DNA of 64,000 nt. It comes from JAVVHH01 sp964657565 (GTDB lineage: Bacteria; Pseudomonadota; Alphaproteobacteria; Acetobacterales; Acetobacteraceae). Location of the stretch: positions 19,880-83,879 of the forward strand of contig CAZZVQ010000008.1 in assembly GCA_964657565.1 (NCBI GenBank), given 5' to 3'. The translations under genes and the position numbers were made by a program. A model generated the notes under the pieces. The model made no database searches and was not told the origin of the DNA. It saw nothing but the letters and a program-made list of their open reading frames with translations. Each line of letters opens with the position of its first letter. The stretch's first letter is position 1. This document shows positions 17,319-26,390 of this stretch, in pieces.

Positions 17319-18506
17319 CTACGGGCTGTTGCCTGACCAGACTGCGCGGTAGAGCGCGACGATTTCGTCCTTGGTCGGCACTCGGGGATTATTGGCCGGA
17401 CTGCCAGAGGCGAGTGCTTGCTCCGCCATGACCGGCAAACTGGCTTCCCACTCCATCTTCTTGATGCCGAACTTAGCAGGAGTTGGGACGTCCAGTTCGC
17501 CGTTGAGCGAGGCAAGACCTGTGGCCAGCAACTCTGCCGCTTCGTCATCGGAGTCGCCGGAGGCGGCGAAGCCGACGGCGCGGGAGGCTTCCGCATAGCG
17601 CGGCAGGGCTGACTGCAGCCCAAAACGCGTGATGGTCGGGAGCAACATGGCATTCGACAGCCCGTGCGGAACATGGAAATGGGCGCCGATCGGCCGCGAC
17701 ATCCCATGCACCAAGGCGACCGAGCTGTTGGTGAACGCGATGCCCGCTTGCATCGCGCCCAACATCATGGCCGCGCGCGCCGTCGCGTTTTGCGGTTCGG
17801 CATAGGCCGATCGCAGGTTCGCGCCGATCAGCCGCATCGCGGCAAGCGCCTGGATGTCCGAGTACGCATTTGCCCGCCGCGACACATACGCCTCCAGGGC
17901 ATGCGTCAAGCTGTCGACTCCAGTATCGGCGGTAATTCGTTTAGGAACGGTAAACGTCAGTTCATAATCGACGATCGCCGCCAGCGGCAGCGCGCCCATC
18001 CCCGCGATCAGCATCTTCTCGCCGCGTTCGGTGTCGGTGATAACCGTGAACCGGGTCGCTTCGCTGCCCGTCCCGGCGGTCGTCGGGATCGCGATCACCG
18101 GCAATCCGGCCGCGTCTGCCGCGACGGGCACCTTGAAGTCGCGCATGTGCGACCCGGCGCCCGTCCGGCGGCCGTGCGCCAAGATCGCCATCGCCTTGGC
18201 GGTGTCGATCGGCGACCCGCCGCCGAAGCCGATCAGGCAGTCATAGGTGTGCCCGGACAGCCGCGCGACGCCAGCCTCGACAACGGTATCCGTCGGCTCG
18301 GGCACGGTGTCGCTGAATACGTCCGCGATCATGCCTGCCGCGGCGAGCGGGTCCAGGCAGCGCCGGACCAGGCCAGAGCTAACCATGAACGGATCCGTCA
18401 CCACGAGCGGTCGAGACAGCCCAAGTTTGCCCAGCACCTCGGCGGTTTGCGCGACGGCGCCGCCCCCGACGAGCATCATCCGGGGCGAGACGAGGGAAGC
18501 GATCAT
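17319..18506 (-). CDS. Iron-containing alcohol dehydrogenase
   Basis: The 395-residue protein has the family's NAD-binding 'GFGGGSPIDTAKA' (93-105), 'IPTTAGTGSEAT' and the metal-ligand region 'DTGVDSLTHALEAYVS', plus a second His cluster 'LVHGMSRPIGAHFHVPHG'. It oxidises an alcohol or reduces an aldehyde with NAD(P) and Fe2+. Its start overlaps the stop of the oligopeptide ABC ATPase by four bases, an unusual partnership. Substrate is not predictable. Confidence 0.9.
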   Translation of the reverse strand: MIASLVSPRMMLVGGGAVAQTAEVLGKLGLSRPLVVTDPFMVSSGLVRRCLDPLAAAGMIADVFSDTVPEPTDTVVEAGVARLSGHTYDCLIGFGGGSPIDTAKAMAILAHGRRTGAGSHMRDFKVPVAADAAGLPVIAIPTTAGTGSEATRFTVITDTERGEKMLIAGMGALPLAAIVDYELTFTVPKRITADTGVDSLTHALEAYVSRRANAYSDIQALAAMRLIGANLRSAYAEPQNATARAAMMLGAMQAGIAFTNSSVALVHGMSRPIGAHFHVPHGLSNAMLLPTITRFGLQSALPRYAEASRAVGFAASGDSDDEAAELLATGLASLNGELDVPTPAKFGIKKMEWEASLPVMAEQALASGSPANNPRVPTKDEIVALYRAVWSGNSP

Positions 18507-19585
18507 ACGGTCTCCGGTCGGGCCAGCGCGCGGCGCTCGGCATAGAGCGCCAGGCGGCGCGCCGCCCTTGGTGCAGCGGTCGCGACTTCATTCAGGGACG
18601 CGGCCGGCGGGAGTTCCTCGGAACGATGGCAGGCCGCCGCGTGGTCCGGCGCAAGCGCATGAAGCGCGGGATCCTCGACCCGGCAGCGATCGACGACGTA
18701 GGTGCATCGTGTGTGGAACCGGCAGCCGGGCGGCACGTCGGCCGGACTCGGCACGTCCCCCCCGACGACCTGGACCGCGCGGGTTCGATGCGGGTCGGGG
18801 CGAGGAATCGCCGCCAGCAACACCCGCGTATACGGGTGGCGCGGATCGCCGAACACCTGCGCGCGCGTGCCAATCTCGACGATCCGCCCGAGATACATCA
18901 CCGCCACCCGGTCCGCCACGTGCTTCACGACCGCCAGGTCATGCGCGATGAACAGGTAAGACAGGCCCAATCTCTGCTGCAAGTCCTTCAGAAGATTGAC
19001 GACCTGCGCCTGGATCGAGACGTCCAGTGCACTGACTGGCTCGTCGCAGACCACCAGCGCCGGCTCCACCGCGAGCGCGCGCGCGATACCGATCCGCTGC
19101 CGCTGCCCGCCCGAGAACTCGTGCGGATAGCGCGCGGCTTGATAGGGGGCGAGTCCCACCAGATCGAGCAATTCGGCCACGCGAGCCCGGCGCGCCGTCC
19201 GGTCGCCAATCCGGTGCACCACCAGCGGCTCCTCGAGGATGTCGCCGACCGTCATGCGCGGGTTCAGCGACGCGAACGGGTCCTGGAACACGATCTGCAT
19301 CCGCCGCCGCAGGCGGCGCAGCGCCGCCCCGCTCAACGCCGTGATATCCTCCCCCTCGAACCGCACCGACCCGGCGGTCGGCTCGATCAGCCGCAGCACC
19401 AGCCGCGCCGTCGTGCTCTTGCCGCAACCGCTCTCGCCGACCAGGGCGAGCGTCTCCCCCCGCCCCAGCGTGAACGAGATCCCGTCCACGGCCCGCACGG
19501 CCCCGACCTGTCGCGAGAACACCAGGCCCCGCCGCATCGGATACAGTTTCGCAAGCCCCTCGACCTCCAGCAGGGTCCCGCTCAA
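18503..19585 (-). CDS. Oligopeptide/dipeptide ABC transporter ATP-binding protein (OppF/DppF type)
   Basis: The 360-residue ATPase has Walker A 'GESGCGKST' (50-58), Q-loop, signature 'FSGGQRQRIGIARAL', Walker B 'LVVCDEPVSALD' and the C-terminal oligopeptide cluster with four cysteines ('CRFHTRCTYVVDRC' and 'AAACHR') that binds an iron-sulfur cluster in this family. It powers import of peptides, nickel or similar solutes together with the DppD-type subunit next door. No permease or binding-protein genes are in the window, so its transporter partners are elsewhere. Both its ends overlap neighbours by four bases. Confidence 0.92.
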   Translation of the reverse strand: MSGTLLEVEGLAKLYPMRRGLVFSRQVGAVRAVDGISFTLGRGETLALVGESGCGKSTTARLVLRLIEPTAGSVRFEGEDITALSGAALRRLRRRMQIVFQDPFASLNPRMTVGDILEEPLVVHRIGDRTARRARVAELLDLVGLAPYQAARYPHEFSGGQRQRIGIARALAVEPALVVCDEPVSALDVSIQAQVVNLLKDLQQRLGLSYLFIAHDLAVVKHVADRVAVMYLGRIVEIGTRAQVFGDPRHPYTRVLLAAIPRPDPHRTRAVQVVGGDVPSPADVPPGCRFHTRCTYVVDRCRVEDPALHALAPDHAAACHRSEELPPAASLNEVATAAPRAARRLALYAERRALARPETV

Positions 19586-20583
19586 AGCGCCAATTCCTCG
19601 ACCGGCGCGCGGATGCAGGCGGCGCTATGCCCCGGCTCGATCGCCCGCAGCGCCGGGTCGACCGTGGTGCACTCGGTGGCGGCGAACACGCAGCGCGGAT
19701 GGAAGCGGCAGCCGTTCGGCAGCGCAAACGGCGCCGGCACCGTCCCTTCGATCGCCAGCAGACGCTCGCGCTCCTCCTCGATCTTCGGAATGCTGCCCAG
19801 CAGGCCAAGTGTATAAGGATGCTGCGGATCGTCGAAGATCGCCGCCCCGCCGCTCCGCTCCACGACCCGGCCGGCATACATGACAGCCACCTCATCCGCC
19901 GTCTCCGCGACGACGCCCAAATCGTGCGTAATGAGGATGATCGCCATGCCGCTCTGGGCCTGCAGATCGCGCAGCAGATCGAGGATCTGCGCCTGCACCG
20001 TCACGTCCAACGCCGTGGTGGGCTCGTCGGCGATCAGCAGGTCCGGGCTGCACGCCAGCGCCATCGCGATCATCACACGCTGCCGCATGCCGCCGCTCAT
20101 CTGGTGCGGATAATCGTCCAGCCGCCGCGCCGCCGCCGGAATGCGAACGCGGTCCAACGCCTCGGTCGCCCGCCGGCGCATCTCCGCCGCGGGTCGCGAG
20201 CGGTCATGCGCCCGCATCGCCTCCATAATCTGATCCCCAACGGTGAACACCGGGTTAAGCGACGTCATCGGCTCCTGGAAAATCATCGCGATCCGGTTGC
20301 CGCGGATGTCCCGCATCGCCCGCGGCTTCAGCCCGAGCAGGTCGACCCCGTCGAACATCACGCGTCCCGCCGCAACCCGGCCGGGCGGCGGGACCAGCCG
20401 CATCACGCTCAGCGACAGCATGCTCTTGCCACACCCGCTCTCGCCCACGATCCCCAGCGTCTGTCCCCGCCGCACCTCGAGGCTCACGCCATCGACCGCC
20501 GGCACGTCCCCGCGCTCGCCGCGGAACACCGTCCGCAGTCCTTCGATCCGCAGCAGCGGCGCACTATCCGGTTCGTCACCCAT
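19582..20583 (-). CDS. Oligopeptide/dipeptide ABC transporter ATP-binding protein (OppD/DppD type)
   Basis: The 333-residue ATPase has Walker A 'GESGCGKSM' (47-55), signature 'MSGGMRQRVMIAMAL', Walker B 'LLIADEPTTALD' and the C-terminal Cys motif 'CRFHPRCVFAATEC'. The frame is open another 180 codons upstream, but that part is the antisense of the TPR/glycosyltransferase gene; ATG 20583 gives the correct family N-terminus. It pairs with the DppF-type subunit it overlaps. Only 43 bases separate it from the divergent TPR gene, so the promoter of this three-gene unit lies there or within that gene. Confidence 0.92.
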   Translation of the reverse strand: MGDEPDSAPLLRIEGLRTVFRGERGDVPAVDGVSLEVRRGQTLGIVGESGCGKSMLSLSVMRLVPPPGRVAAGRVMFDGVDLLGLKPRAMRDIRGNRIAMIFQEPMTSLNPVFTVGDQIMEAMRAHDRSRPAAEMRRRATEALDRVRIPAAARRLDDYPHQMSGGMRQRVMIAMALACSPDLLIADEPTTALDVTVQAQILDLLRDLQAQSGMAIILITHDLGVVAETADEVAVMYAGRVVERSGGAAIFDDPQHPYTLGLLGSIPKIEEERERLLAIEGTVPAPFALPNGCRFHPRCVFAATECTTVDPALRAIEPGHSAACIRAPVEELAL

Positions 20584-20626
20584 GGTGGCATTAAGGCCCC
20601 GAGCACCCTCCCGCGCAACGGCCCCC

Positions 20627-21964
20627 ATGTCCGCCACCGCCATCCGTGTCGCCCACACCCACCTGCTCGCCGCCCGCTTCCCGGCGGCGCTGGCCGCGAT
20701 CGCGCCGTTCCGTGGCACCCCGCCGGCCGATCTGCTGTACGCCCTCGCCCTAGCGGGCACTGGAGACGTGGACGGCGCAGCGCCATTGCTAGCCGCCATC
20801 GCCGCCGCCAACCCAAGCAGCCGGCACCCCGTGCTCGACCTCCTGCCGCTGATCCCGTTGACGGCGGCCCCTGCCCACCTCCGCGCCGCCATCGCGTCGA
20901 GCCCGCGCGACCCGGCGCTCCATACTGCGCTCGGCACCATCCTCGCCGAGATCGGCCCCATGTCGGACGCCATCGACGCGTTCACCTGCGCGACCACCCT
21001 GATCCCCGCCGACGCGCCGGCCTGGTCCAATCTCGGCAAGGCGCTGGCTGCCGAGGCACGGTTCGCGGCAGCCGACGCGGCCTTCGGCACGGCCCGCAGC
21101 CTCGATCCCGGGAACGCCCGCATCGCCTATAATCACGCCGTCATGATGCTGAAATCCGGCCGTTTCGCCGAGGGCTGGGCGACGCTCCGAGTGCGTCACG
21201 CCCTCCCCGGGCGCCCACCGCCCCTGCCCGGCCCCCGCCTCACCAGTCTCGACGTGGCCGGCCGCACCGTCCTGTTGCGCCACGAGGAGGGCTTCGGCGA
21301 CACGCTCCAATTCATCCGCTTCGCCGCGCCGCTCGCGTCGCGCGGGGCGCGGGTGATCGCCGCGATGCCGCCGCCGCTGCAGCGGATCGTCGCCACCGCG
21401 CCCGGCGTGGCGGCGGTGGTCGGGATGGCAGACATGCCGCGCTACGATCTGTGGGCGCCGCTGCTGGATGTGCCGGCGCTGTTCGACGGCATGCTCCCAG
21501 CGGACATGCCCTACTTGCGTGCCGAGCCGGCCACGTCCGCGCTGCCCCCGGGGCGCAGGGTCGGGGTCGTCTGGGCCGGCGACCCCCAGGGATTGCTGGA
21601 CCGGCAGCGCTCCGTGCCGCTCGAGGCGCTCGCGCCGCTGGCGGAGCGACGCGACATCACCTGGATCAGCCTGCAGAAGGACCGCCCGGCTCCAGCATGG
21701 ATGCACGACCCGATGGGCGCCGTGCGGGACTTCGCGGACACGGCGGCGATCGTGGCGCAGCTCGACGCGGTGGTCAGCGTCGATACGGCGGTGGCCCATC
21801 TGGCCGGCGCGGTGAACAAGCCCGTGCTGCTGCTCGACCGCTATGATTCGTGCTGGCGCTGGCTATCCGGCCGGACGGACAGCCCCTGGTATCCGACCCT
21901 GCGCATCGTGCGCCAACCGTCGCCGGGTGATTGGGCCGGCGCCGTGGCGGCGCTAACGCTATAG
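20627..21964 (+). CDS. TPR protein with C-terminal glycosyltransferase (GT9/GT41-like) domain
   Basis: The 445-residue protein begins with about 200 residues of TPR-like repeats ('DPALHTALGTILAEIGPMSD', 'APAWSNLGKALAAEARFAAA') and continues with a GT-B C-terminal domain: 'EEGFGDTLQFIRFAAPL', 'VGVVWAGDP' and 'VVSVDTAVAHLAGAVNKPV'. Such fusions glycosylate proteins or glycans, for example flagellin or surface layers. Start ATG 20627 is chosen because the upstream frame merely shadows the ABC ATPase. It converges on cbpM with a six-base overlap. Substrate unknown. Confidence 0.8.
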   Translation: MSATAIRVAHTHLLAARFPAALAAIAPFRGTPPADLLYALALAGTGDVDGAAPLLAAIAAANPSSRHPVLDLLPLIPLTAAPAHLRAAIASSPRDPALHTALGTILAEIGPMSDAIDAFTCATTLIPADAPAWSNLGKALAAEARFAAADAAFGTARSLDPGNARIAYNHAVMMLKSGRFAEGWATLRVRHALPGRPPPLPGPRLTSLDVAGRTVLLRHEEGFGDTLQFIRFAAPLASRGARVIAAMPPPLQRIVATAPGVAAVVGMADMPRYDLWAPLLDVPALFDGMLPADMPYLRAEPATSALPPGRRVGVVWAGDPQGLLDRQRSVPLEALAPLAERRDITWISLQKDRPAPAWMHDPMGAVRDFADTAAIVAQLDAVVSVDTAVAHLAGAVNKPVLLLDRYDSCWRWLSGRTDSPWYPTLRIVRQPSPGDWAGAVAALTL

Positions 21965-22273
21965 CGCCCCGTCGTCCGGCAGCAATTGCGCCGGGTCGAT
22001 GCCGGCGTTCCGGAGCGCGGCGACGATGCGGTGCATCTGGCGCCGCTGCAGGTGCACCCGGTCCAGCAGTGACAGCACCACCGGCATCGCGCCGGCCCCG
22101 ACCTCCAGCTCGTGCAGCTCGAGGATCAAGCCCAGCCGGGCGACGTCGATCTCGGCGAATACCAACGTGCCGCCGTGCTGCATCGGCCGCACCCAATCCT
22201 CGGCAATCCATGACCGCAAGCGCTGCTCGTCGAGCCCCGGCAAACGCGCCAGAACCGCAGCCACCGTGATCAT
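21959..22273 (-). CDS. cbpM: Chaperone modulator CbpM
   Basis: The 104-residue protein has a MerR-like N-terminal fold ('MITVAAVLARLPGLDEQRL', 'WVRPM') and a C-terminal helical half ('LSLLDRVHLQRRQMHRIVAAL'), the CbpM layout. CbpM binds the J-domain of CbpA and blocks its chaperone and DNA-binding activity. It starts at ATG 22273 with AGGAGG seven bases ahead and an ATGA overlap with the cbpA stop, the classic cbpA-cbpM order. Confidence 0.85.
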   Translation of the reverse strand: MITVAAVLARLPGLDEQRLRSWIAEDWVRPMQHGGTLVFAEIDVARLGLILELHELEVGAGAMPVVLSLLDRVHLQRRQMHRIVAALRNAGIDPAQLLPDDGAL

Positions 22274-23196
22274 GCCGACCTCCTCAGCGCCTCGCGGGGG
22301 TCGAACCCCGCATGCCGCTCCTGCCACTCGCGCAACGCCGTCTCGAGCGCCGGGTCGCGCGGCCCGGTCACTAACGTCAGCGTGACGAACATGTCGCCCG
22401 CCGGCTCGCCGCCAGCCTCCGCCACCCCGCGGCCGCGCAGCCGCAACCGCGTGCCCGTATCCGACCCGGGCGGCACCGTCAGCGTCACCTCGCCGCGCGG
22501 CGTCGGCACCGCCACCCGGCCACCCAATATTGCCTCGGCCACCGTCACCGGCAGATCCAGCTCCACATCGCGCCCGATCCGGCGCAACGATCCGTGGGGC
22601 GCGACCGCCACTTCGATCAGCGCGTCCCCGTCGGGCCCGCCATTGCGGCCCGGGTCCCCCTTGCCGCGCAGGCGCAACGTCTGGCCGTCGTCGATCCCGG
22701 CCGGAATGCGGACGTCCAACGTCTCGCCATTCGGCAGCGTGAGCCGCTCGGTCGCACCGTTGATCGCGGCCAGGAACGGCACCGCGAGCCGATAGCGCCG
22801 GTCCGCGCCTTTCCGCGGCCGCACCCCGCCCGGGTCGCGCGCGGCGAAGTATTCGCCGAAGATGTCGCCGAAATCCTCCGGATCGATGCCGCCGCCGCCG
22901 TAGCGGCCGCCTGCTGCGCCCTGGGCGAAGTCGCGGTAGTATTGCCGCTCCGGCTGTGGCGCCTGGCGCTCCTGACCGCCGGCATCGATCTCGCCACGGT
23001 CGAACTTGCCGCGCCGCTCCGGGTCCGACAGAATCTCGTTGGCCGTGTTGGCCGCCTTGAACCGCTCCTCGGCCGCCTTGTCGCCCGGGTTCAGGTCGGG
23101 ATGATTCCTCTTCGCGGTCTTGCGGAACGCGGCGCGGATCTCGTCCTGCGTCGCGGTCCGGCTCACACCGAGCGTGTTGTAAGGGTCTGTCGCCAT
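22270..23196 (-). CDS. cbpA: Curved DNA-binding protein / DnaJ-type co-chaperone CbpA
   Basis: The 308-residue protein has a J-domain with HPD at 32-34 ('KRNHPDLNPGD'), a Gly-rich stretch near 93-98 and two DnaJ C-terminal domains ('GATERLTLPNGETLDVRIPAG', then 'DVELDLPVTVAEAILGG'); it has no zinc-finger region, which separates it from DnaJ. It recruits DnaK. ATG 23196 is chosen as the family start. The cbpM inhibitor gene follows with overlap. Confidence 0.93.
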   Translation of the reverse strand: MATDPYNTLGVSRTATQDEIRAAFRKTAKRNHPDLNPGDKAAEERFKAANTANEILSDPERRGKFDRGEIDAGGQERQAPQPERQYYRDFAQGAAGGRYGGGGIDPEDFGDIFGEYFAARDPGGVRPRKGADRRYRLAVPFLAAINGATERLTLPNGETLDVRIPAGIDDGQTLRLRGKGDPGRNGGPDGDALIEVAVAPHGSLRRIGRDVELDLPVTVAEAILGGRVAVPTPRGEVTLTVPPGSDTGTRLRLRGRGVAEAGGEPAGDMFVTLTLVTGPRDPALETALREWQERHAGFDPREALRRSA

Positions 23197-23234
23197 GCGC
23201 GGTATGTAGGAGAGCCCGCCCGCCGGTGCGACCC

Positions 23235-23888
23235 CTACCCCTTCACCTCGGTGCCCCAATCGGCCGGCCGAGGCATGTCGAACAGGTCCGTCGTCCGCGC
23301 ATAGAAGCCGCGCCCGTGCATGCGCGCGATCAGCCGCATCTCGTCCGTCCTGATGCGCGGCCGGTCCGCGGTTCCGTCCAGGAACGCCCGGTCGATATGC
23401 ATCTCGACCACCTTGCCGACCACCACATACTGGCTCGTCCCGGTGTCGATCACCTGGACCACCTTGCACTCGAACGCCACCGGGCTCTCGCCGATGCGCG
23501 GTGGCGCGACCTTCAGGCTCGGCACCGGCGTCAGCCCGGCCAGTTCCATCTCGCTGACCTCCGGCGGCGCGTTGATCACCGTCGCGTTCATCTTCTCCGC
23601 CAGATGCTCCGGCACCAGATTGACCACGAACTCGCCGGTCTGCTCGATGTGTCCCGCCGTATCCTTGTGGCGCCGGGCCGGGTCGCGGCTGCCGACGAGG
23701 CCGAGGATCATCAGCACCGGGTTCTCGCCGAACGCATTGAAGAAGGAGTGCGGCGCCACGTTGACGATGCCCGAGCGCCCCTTCGTCACCGTCCAGGCGA
23801 TCGGGCGCGGCACGACCGTGTTGACGGTCAGCCGATAGGCCTCCGCCGGCGACAGCGTCTCGAAATCGAACGATGCGAACTCTGACAC
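23235..23888 (-). CDS. Flavin reductase-like FMN-binding protein
   Basis: The 217-residue protein has the flavin-reductase domain: 'YRLTVNTVVPRPIAW', 'IVNVAPHSFFNAFGENPVLM' and 'DTAGHIEQTGEFVVNLV'. It binds FMN and either reduces flavin for a monooxygenase or acts directly on a substrate. The start is GTG 23888, with GGAG 8 bases upstream; the open frame upstream is the antisense of the divergent hydrolase. No monooxygenase gene is adjacent, so its partner is unknown. Confidence 0.88.
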   Translation of the reverse strand: MSEFASFDFETLSPAEAYRLTVNTVVPRPIAWTVTKGRSGIVNVAPHSFFNAFGENPVLMILGLVGSRDPARRHKDTAGHIEQTGEFVVNLVPEHLAEKMNATVINAPPEVSEMELAGLTPVPSLKVAPPRIGESPVAFECKVVQVIDTGTSQYVVVGKVVEMHIDRAFLDGTADRPRIRTDEMRLIARMHGRGFYARTTDLFDMPRPADWGTEVKG

Positions 23889-23936
23889 CCCGAACTCCAA
23901 TTCCTGACGCCGCGATACTGTTCTACGACGGCGGCC

Positions 23937-24767
23937 ATGGAAACCTGGCATGATCTCGACCGCGCGGCGCTGGACCGCGCCTACAACGCCCGCGACAGCG
24001 TCCCGGATTTCGCGGCCGAGCTGCAACGGTGGATCAACCTCTCCGCCGCCGCCCGCTTCCAGCTCGACCCGATCGAGGACATCGTCTTCGACCCGGCCTC
24101 CGGCATGGCGCTCGACTGGTTCGCCAGCGCGCCCGGCGGTCCCGTGGTGCTGTGGATCCACGGGGGCTATTGGCGCGCGGTGTCGAAGTCGCAGCAAAGC
24201 CTCGTCGCCCCCGGCCTGGTCGCGGCCGGGGTCCACGTCGCGGTGATGGACTACAGCCTGGCGCCCGCCGTCACGCTCGACGAGATCGTCCGCCAGGCCC
24301 GCGCCGCCGCCGCCTTCGTCCTCGCCACCGCGTCCGGCCACGGTGCCGACCCGGCCCGCGTTTTCATCGCCGGCCACTCCGCCGGCGGCCAGCTCGGCGG
24401 CATGCTGCTGGCCGAGTTCGGCGCGCTGCGCGGCGGCATCATGCTCTCCGGCCTGTTCGAGCTCGAGCCGGTCCGGCTCAGCCACATCAACGAGTGGCTC
24501 CGCCTCGACCCCGACGCCGTGCGCCGTCTCAGCCCCATGCGCCACATCCCGGCCGACGGCCCGGCGCTGCTCGTCAGCTATGGCGGGCGGGAATCCGACG
24601 AGTTCCGCTGGCAGTCGGAAACCTACGCCGCCGCCTGGCAAGCGGCCGGACACCGCGCCGCCCTGGCGCCACAACCGCCGCGTCACCATTTCGATATCGT
24701 CGTCGGCTTCGGTGATCTGGCGGACCCACTCTGCCGCGCGGTGGCCGACTTCATCCGAACGGAATAA
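23937..24767 (+). CDS. Alpha/beta hydrolase, arylformamidase (KynB)-like
   Basis: The 276-residue protein has the oxyanion motif 'HGGYW' at 75-79, the nucleophile elbow 'GHSAGG' (Ser148) and a C-terminal 'HHFDIVVGF' with the catalytic His. This spacing is that of arylformamidases that hydrolyse N-formylkynurenine and of related short esterases. There is no other kynurenine-pathway gene near, so the substrate is open. It is transcribed divergently from the flavin reductase with 48 bases between. Confidence 0.82.
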   Translation: METWHDLDRAALDRAYNARDSVPDFAAELQRWINLSAAARFQLDPIEDIVFDPASGMALDWFASAPGGPVVLWIHGGYWRAVSKSQQSLVAPGLVAAGVHVAVMDYSLAPAVTLDEIVRQARAAAAFVLATASGHGADPARVFIAGHSAGGQLGGMLLAEFGALRGGIMLSGLFELEPVRLSHINEWLRLDPDAVRRLSPMRHIPADGPALLVSYGGRESDEFRWQSETYAAAWQAAGHRAALAPQPPRHHFDIVVGFGDLADPLCRAVADFIRTE

Positions 24768-24803
24768 CCCGATCCAACCGCCAAGCGCTTCGGCACCGAC
24801 ACG

Positions 24804-25244
24804 TCAAACGTCCGGAGTCGTCTCCAGCGTCATCCATGCCGGATTGGCGACCCCGGCTTGGAAGCCGAACCGGGCGTAGAGCCCGTGCGCATCGGCGGTG
24901 GTCAGCGTCCAGTGGTCCACCGTCGTGAGTTCGGGGTGCGCCAGGATGGTCGCCACCAAGGCCTTGCCGAGCCCCAGCCCGCGCGCGTCGGGCTGGATGA
25001 ACACATCCGCGAGATGCGCCCGCGTCGCGTAGTCGGTCAGCAGCCGCGCAAAGCCTACCTGCTGGTCCCGCCCGTAGATGCCGAAGCACAGGCAGTGGGC
25101 GAAGCTTCGCTCCGTCACGGCACGCGGGCGATCCACCGCCCAATACGCCTGCTCCAGCGACGCATGGACGAACGCCATGTCGAGGCGCGCCCGATCGTCG
25201 CTGATCGTGTAGCCGTTCGGGAGCGTGACGGTGTGCGTCTGCAT
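24804..25244 (-). CDS. GNAT family N-acetyltransferase
   Basis: The 146-residue protein has the acetyl-CoA-binding motif A 'VFIQPDARGLGLGKALV' and a closing 'LYARFGFQAG'. It transfers an acetyl group from acetyl-CoA to an amine; the substrate is unknown. It is divergent from thiS across 76 bases. Length is typical. Confidence 0.88.
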   Translation of the reverse strand: MQTHTVTLPNGYTISDDRARLDMAFVHASLEQAYWAVDRPRAVTERSFAHCLCFGIYGRDQQVGFARLLTDYATRAHLADVFIQPDARGLGLGKALVATILAHPELTTVDHWTLTTADAHGLYARFGFQAGVANPAWMTLETTPDV

Positions 25245-25320
25245 CGCAGCAGCTTACACCGATGCTCCGAGCGCGGCAGCCCCGGTTGCCCCGCCCCGGC
25301 GCCAGCCACATATTGCCTCT

Positions 25321-25542
25321 ATGAGCGAAACCGACGCTGCCCTCCGGATTACGCTGAACGGCGAGACACGCGACGTGGCGGCCGGGCTGACTTTGGCCAC
25401 GTTGCTCGACACGCTCGGGCTGGACCGGCGCAAGGTGGCCGTCGAGCGCAACGAGGCCATCGTGTCCCGCTCGGCCTACGAGCAGACCACGATCGCGGAC
25501 GGCGACCGGTTCGAGATCGTGCACTTCATTGGAGGAGGCTAA
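25321..25542 (+). CDS. thiS: Thiamine biosynthesis sulfur carrier protein ThiS
   Basis: The 73-residue ubiquitin-like protein ends in the required Gly-Gly ('VHFIGGG'), where sulfur is carried as a thiocarboxylate for thiazole synthesis. ATG 25321 gives the family start ('ALRITLNGETRDVAAG'). thiG begins two bases after the stop with GGAGGAG inside the thiS end, so the two are translationally linked. I looked for a TPP riboswitch in the 76 bases upstream and saw no CUGAGA-type core. Confidence 0.93.
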   Translation: MSETDAALRITLNGETRDVAAGLTLATLLDTLGLDRRKVAVERNEAIVSRSAYEQTTIADGDRFEIVHFIGGG

Positions 25543-25543
25543 C

Positions 25544-26335
25544 ATGGACGGGTTCACCAAGTCCGACGACACCTGGACCGTCGCTGGCCGTCAGTTCCGC
25601 TCGCGCCTGGTGGTGGGCACCGGCAAGTACAAGGACCTCGAGGAGACCGCCGCCGCCATCGAGGCCTCCGGCGCGGAGATGGTCACGGTCGCGGTGCGCC
25701 GGGTCAACCTGTCCAACCCGGGCGCCCCGATGCTGCAGGATTACGTCGATCCCAAGCGCTACACCTATTTGCCGAACACCGCCGGCTGCCACACCGCCAA
25801 CGACGCCGTGCGCACGCTGCGGCTGGCGCGCGAGGCCGGCGGCTGGAACCTGGTCAAGCTCGAAGTGCTGGGCCCGCCGCCGCACCTCTACCCCGACATG
25901 GCTGCGACCCATGAGGCAGCCGAGGCGCTGATCAAGGACGGGTTCGAGGTCATGGTCTACTGCGCCGACGACCCGGTGGCCGCCAAACGGCTCGAGGACA
26001 TGGGCTGCGTCGCCATCATGCCGCTCGGCGCCCCGATCGGCTCCGGCCTCGGCATCCAGAACCCGGCGATGATCTCGATGCTGATCGAGCAGGCCAAGGT
26101 GCCGTTGCTGGTGGATGCCGGCGTGGGCACCGCGTCGGATGCGGCCGTGGCGATGGAGCTCGGCTGCGATGCCGTGCTGCTCAACTCCGCGATCGCGCAT
26201 GCCGCCGACCCGATCCGGATGGCGCGCGCCATGAAGGCCGCGGTGGAAGCCGGCCGGCTGGCCCGGCTCGCCGGCCGCATGCCCCGCCGCATGGGGGCGG
26301 ATCCGTCGAGCCCGCTGACCGGTTTGATCCGCTAG
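25544..26335 (+). CDS. thiG: Thiazole synthase ThiG
   Basis: The 263-residue TIM-barrel enzyme condenses deoxyxylulose 5-phosphate, dehydroglycine and ThiS-thiocarboxylate to the thiazole. It has 'LVVGTGKYKDLEET', the Schiff-base Lys in 'NLVKLEVLG', and the phosphate loop 'VDAGVGTASDAAVAMELG'. ATG 25544 follows GGAGGAG by eight bases. A strong terminator follows, so thiS-thiG seem to be a two-gene unit without thiO, thiE or thiC. Confidence 0.96.
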   Translation: MDGFTKSDDTWTVAGRQFRSRLVVGTGKYKDLEETAAAIEASGAEMVTVAVRRVNLSNPGAPMLQDYVDPKRYTYLPNTAGCHTANDAVRTLRLAREAGGWNLVKLEVLGPPPHLYPDMAATHEAAEALIKDGFEVMVYCADDPVAAKRLEDMGCVAIMPLGAPIGSGLGIQNPAMISMLIEQAKVPLLVDAGVGTASDAAVAMELGCDAVLLNSAIAHAADPIRMARAMKAAVEAGRLARLAGRMPRRMGADPSSPLTGLIR

Positions 26336-26364
26336 CCCGCTCTCAAACGACCGTTTTCGCGACA

Positions 26365-26390
26365 GGGCGCGCCTTCGGTGCGCCCTTTTT
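26365..26390 (+). terminator. Intrinsic terminator after thiG
   Basis: A GGGCGC/GCGCCC stem, extended by a C-G and a G-T pair and closed by a loop containing CTTCG, is followed directly by TTTTT at 26386-26390. This is a textbook Rho-independent terminator 30 bases after the thiG stop. Confidence 0.88.

Noticed and set aside
20584..21123. Longer ABC ATPase starting at 21123
   Set aside because: The extension is antisense to the TPR region of the neighbouring gene and has no family similarity; ATG 20583 gives the normal N-terminus.
25245..25320. Possible TPP riboswitch before thiS-thiG
   Set aside because: Only 76 bases separate the divergent GNAT gene from thiS and no CUGAGA/GAUGAG-type THI-box core is visible.
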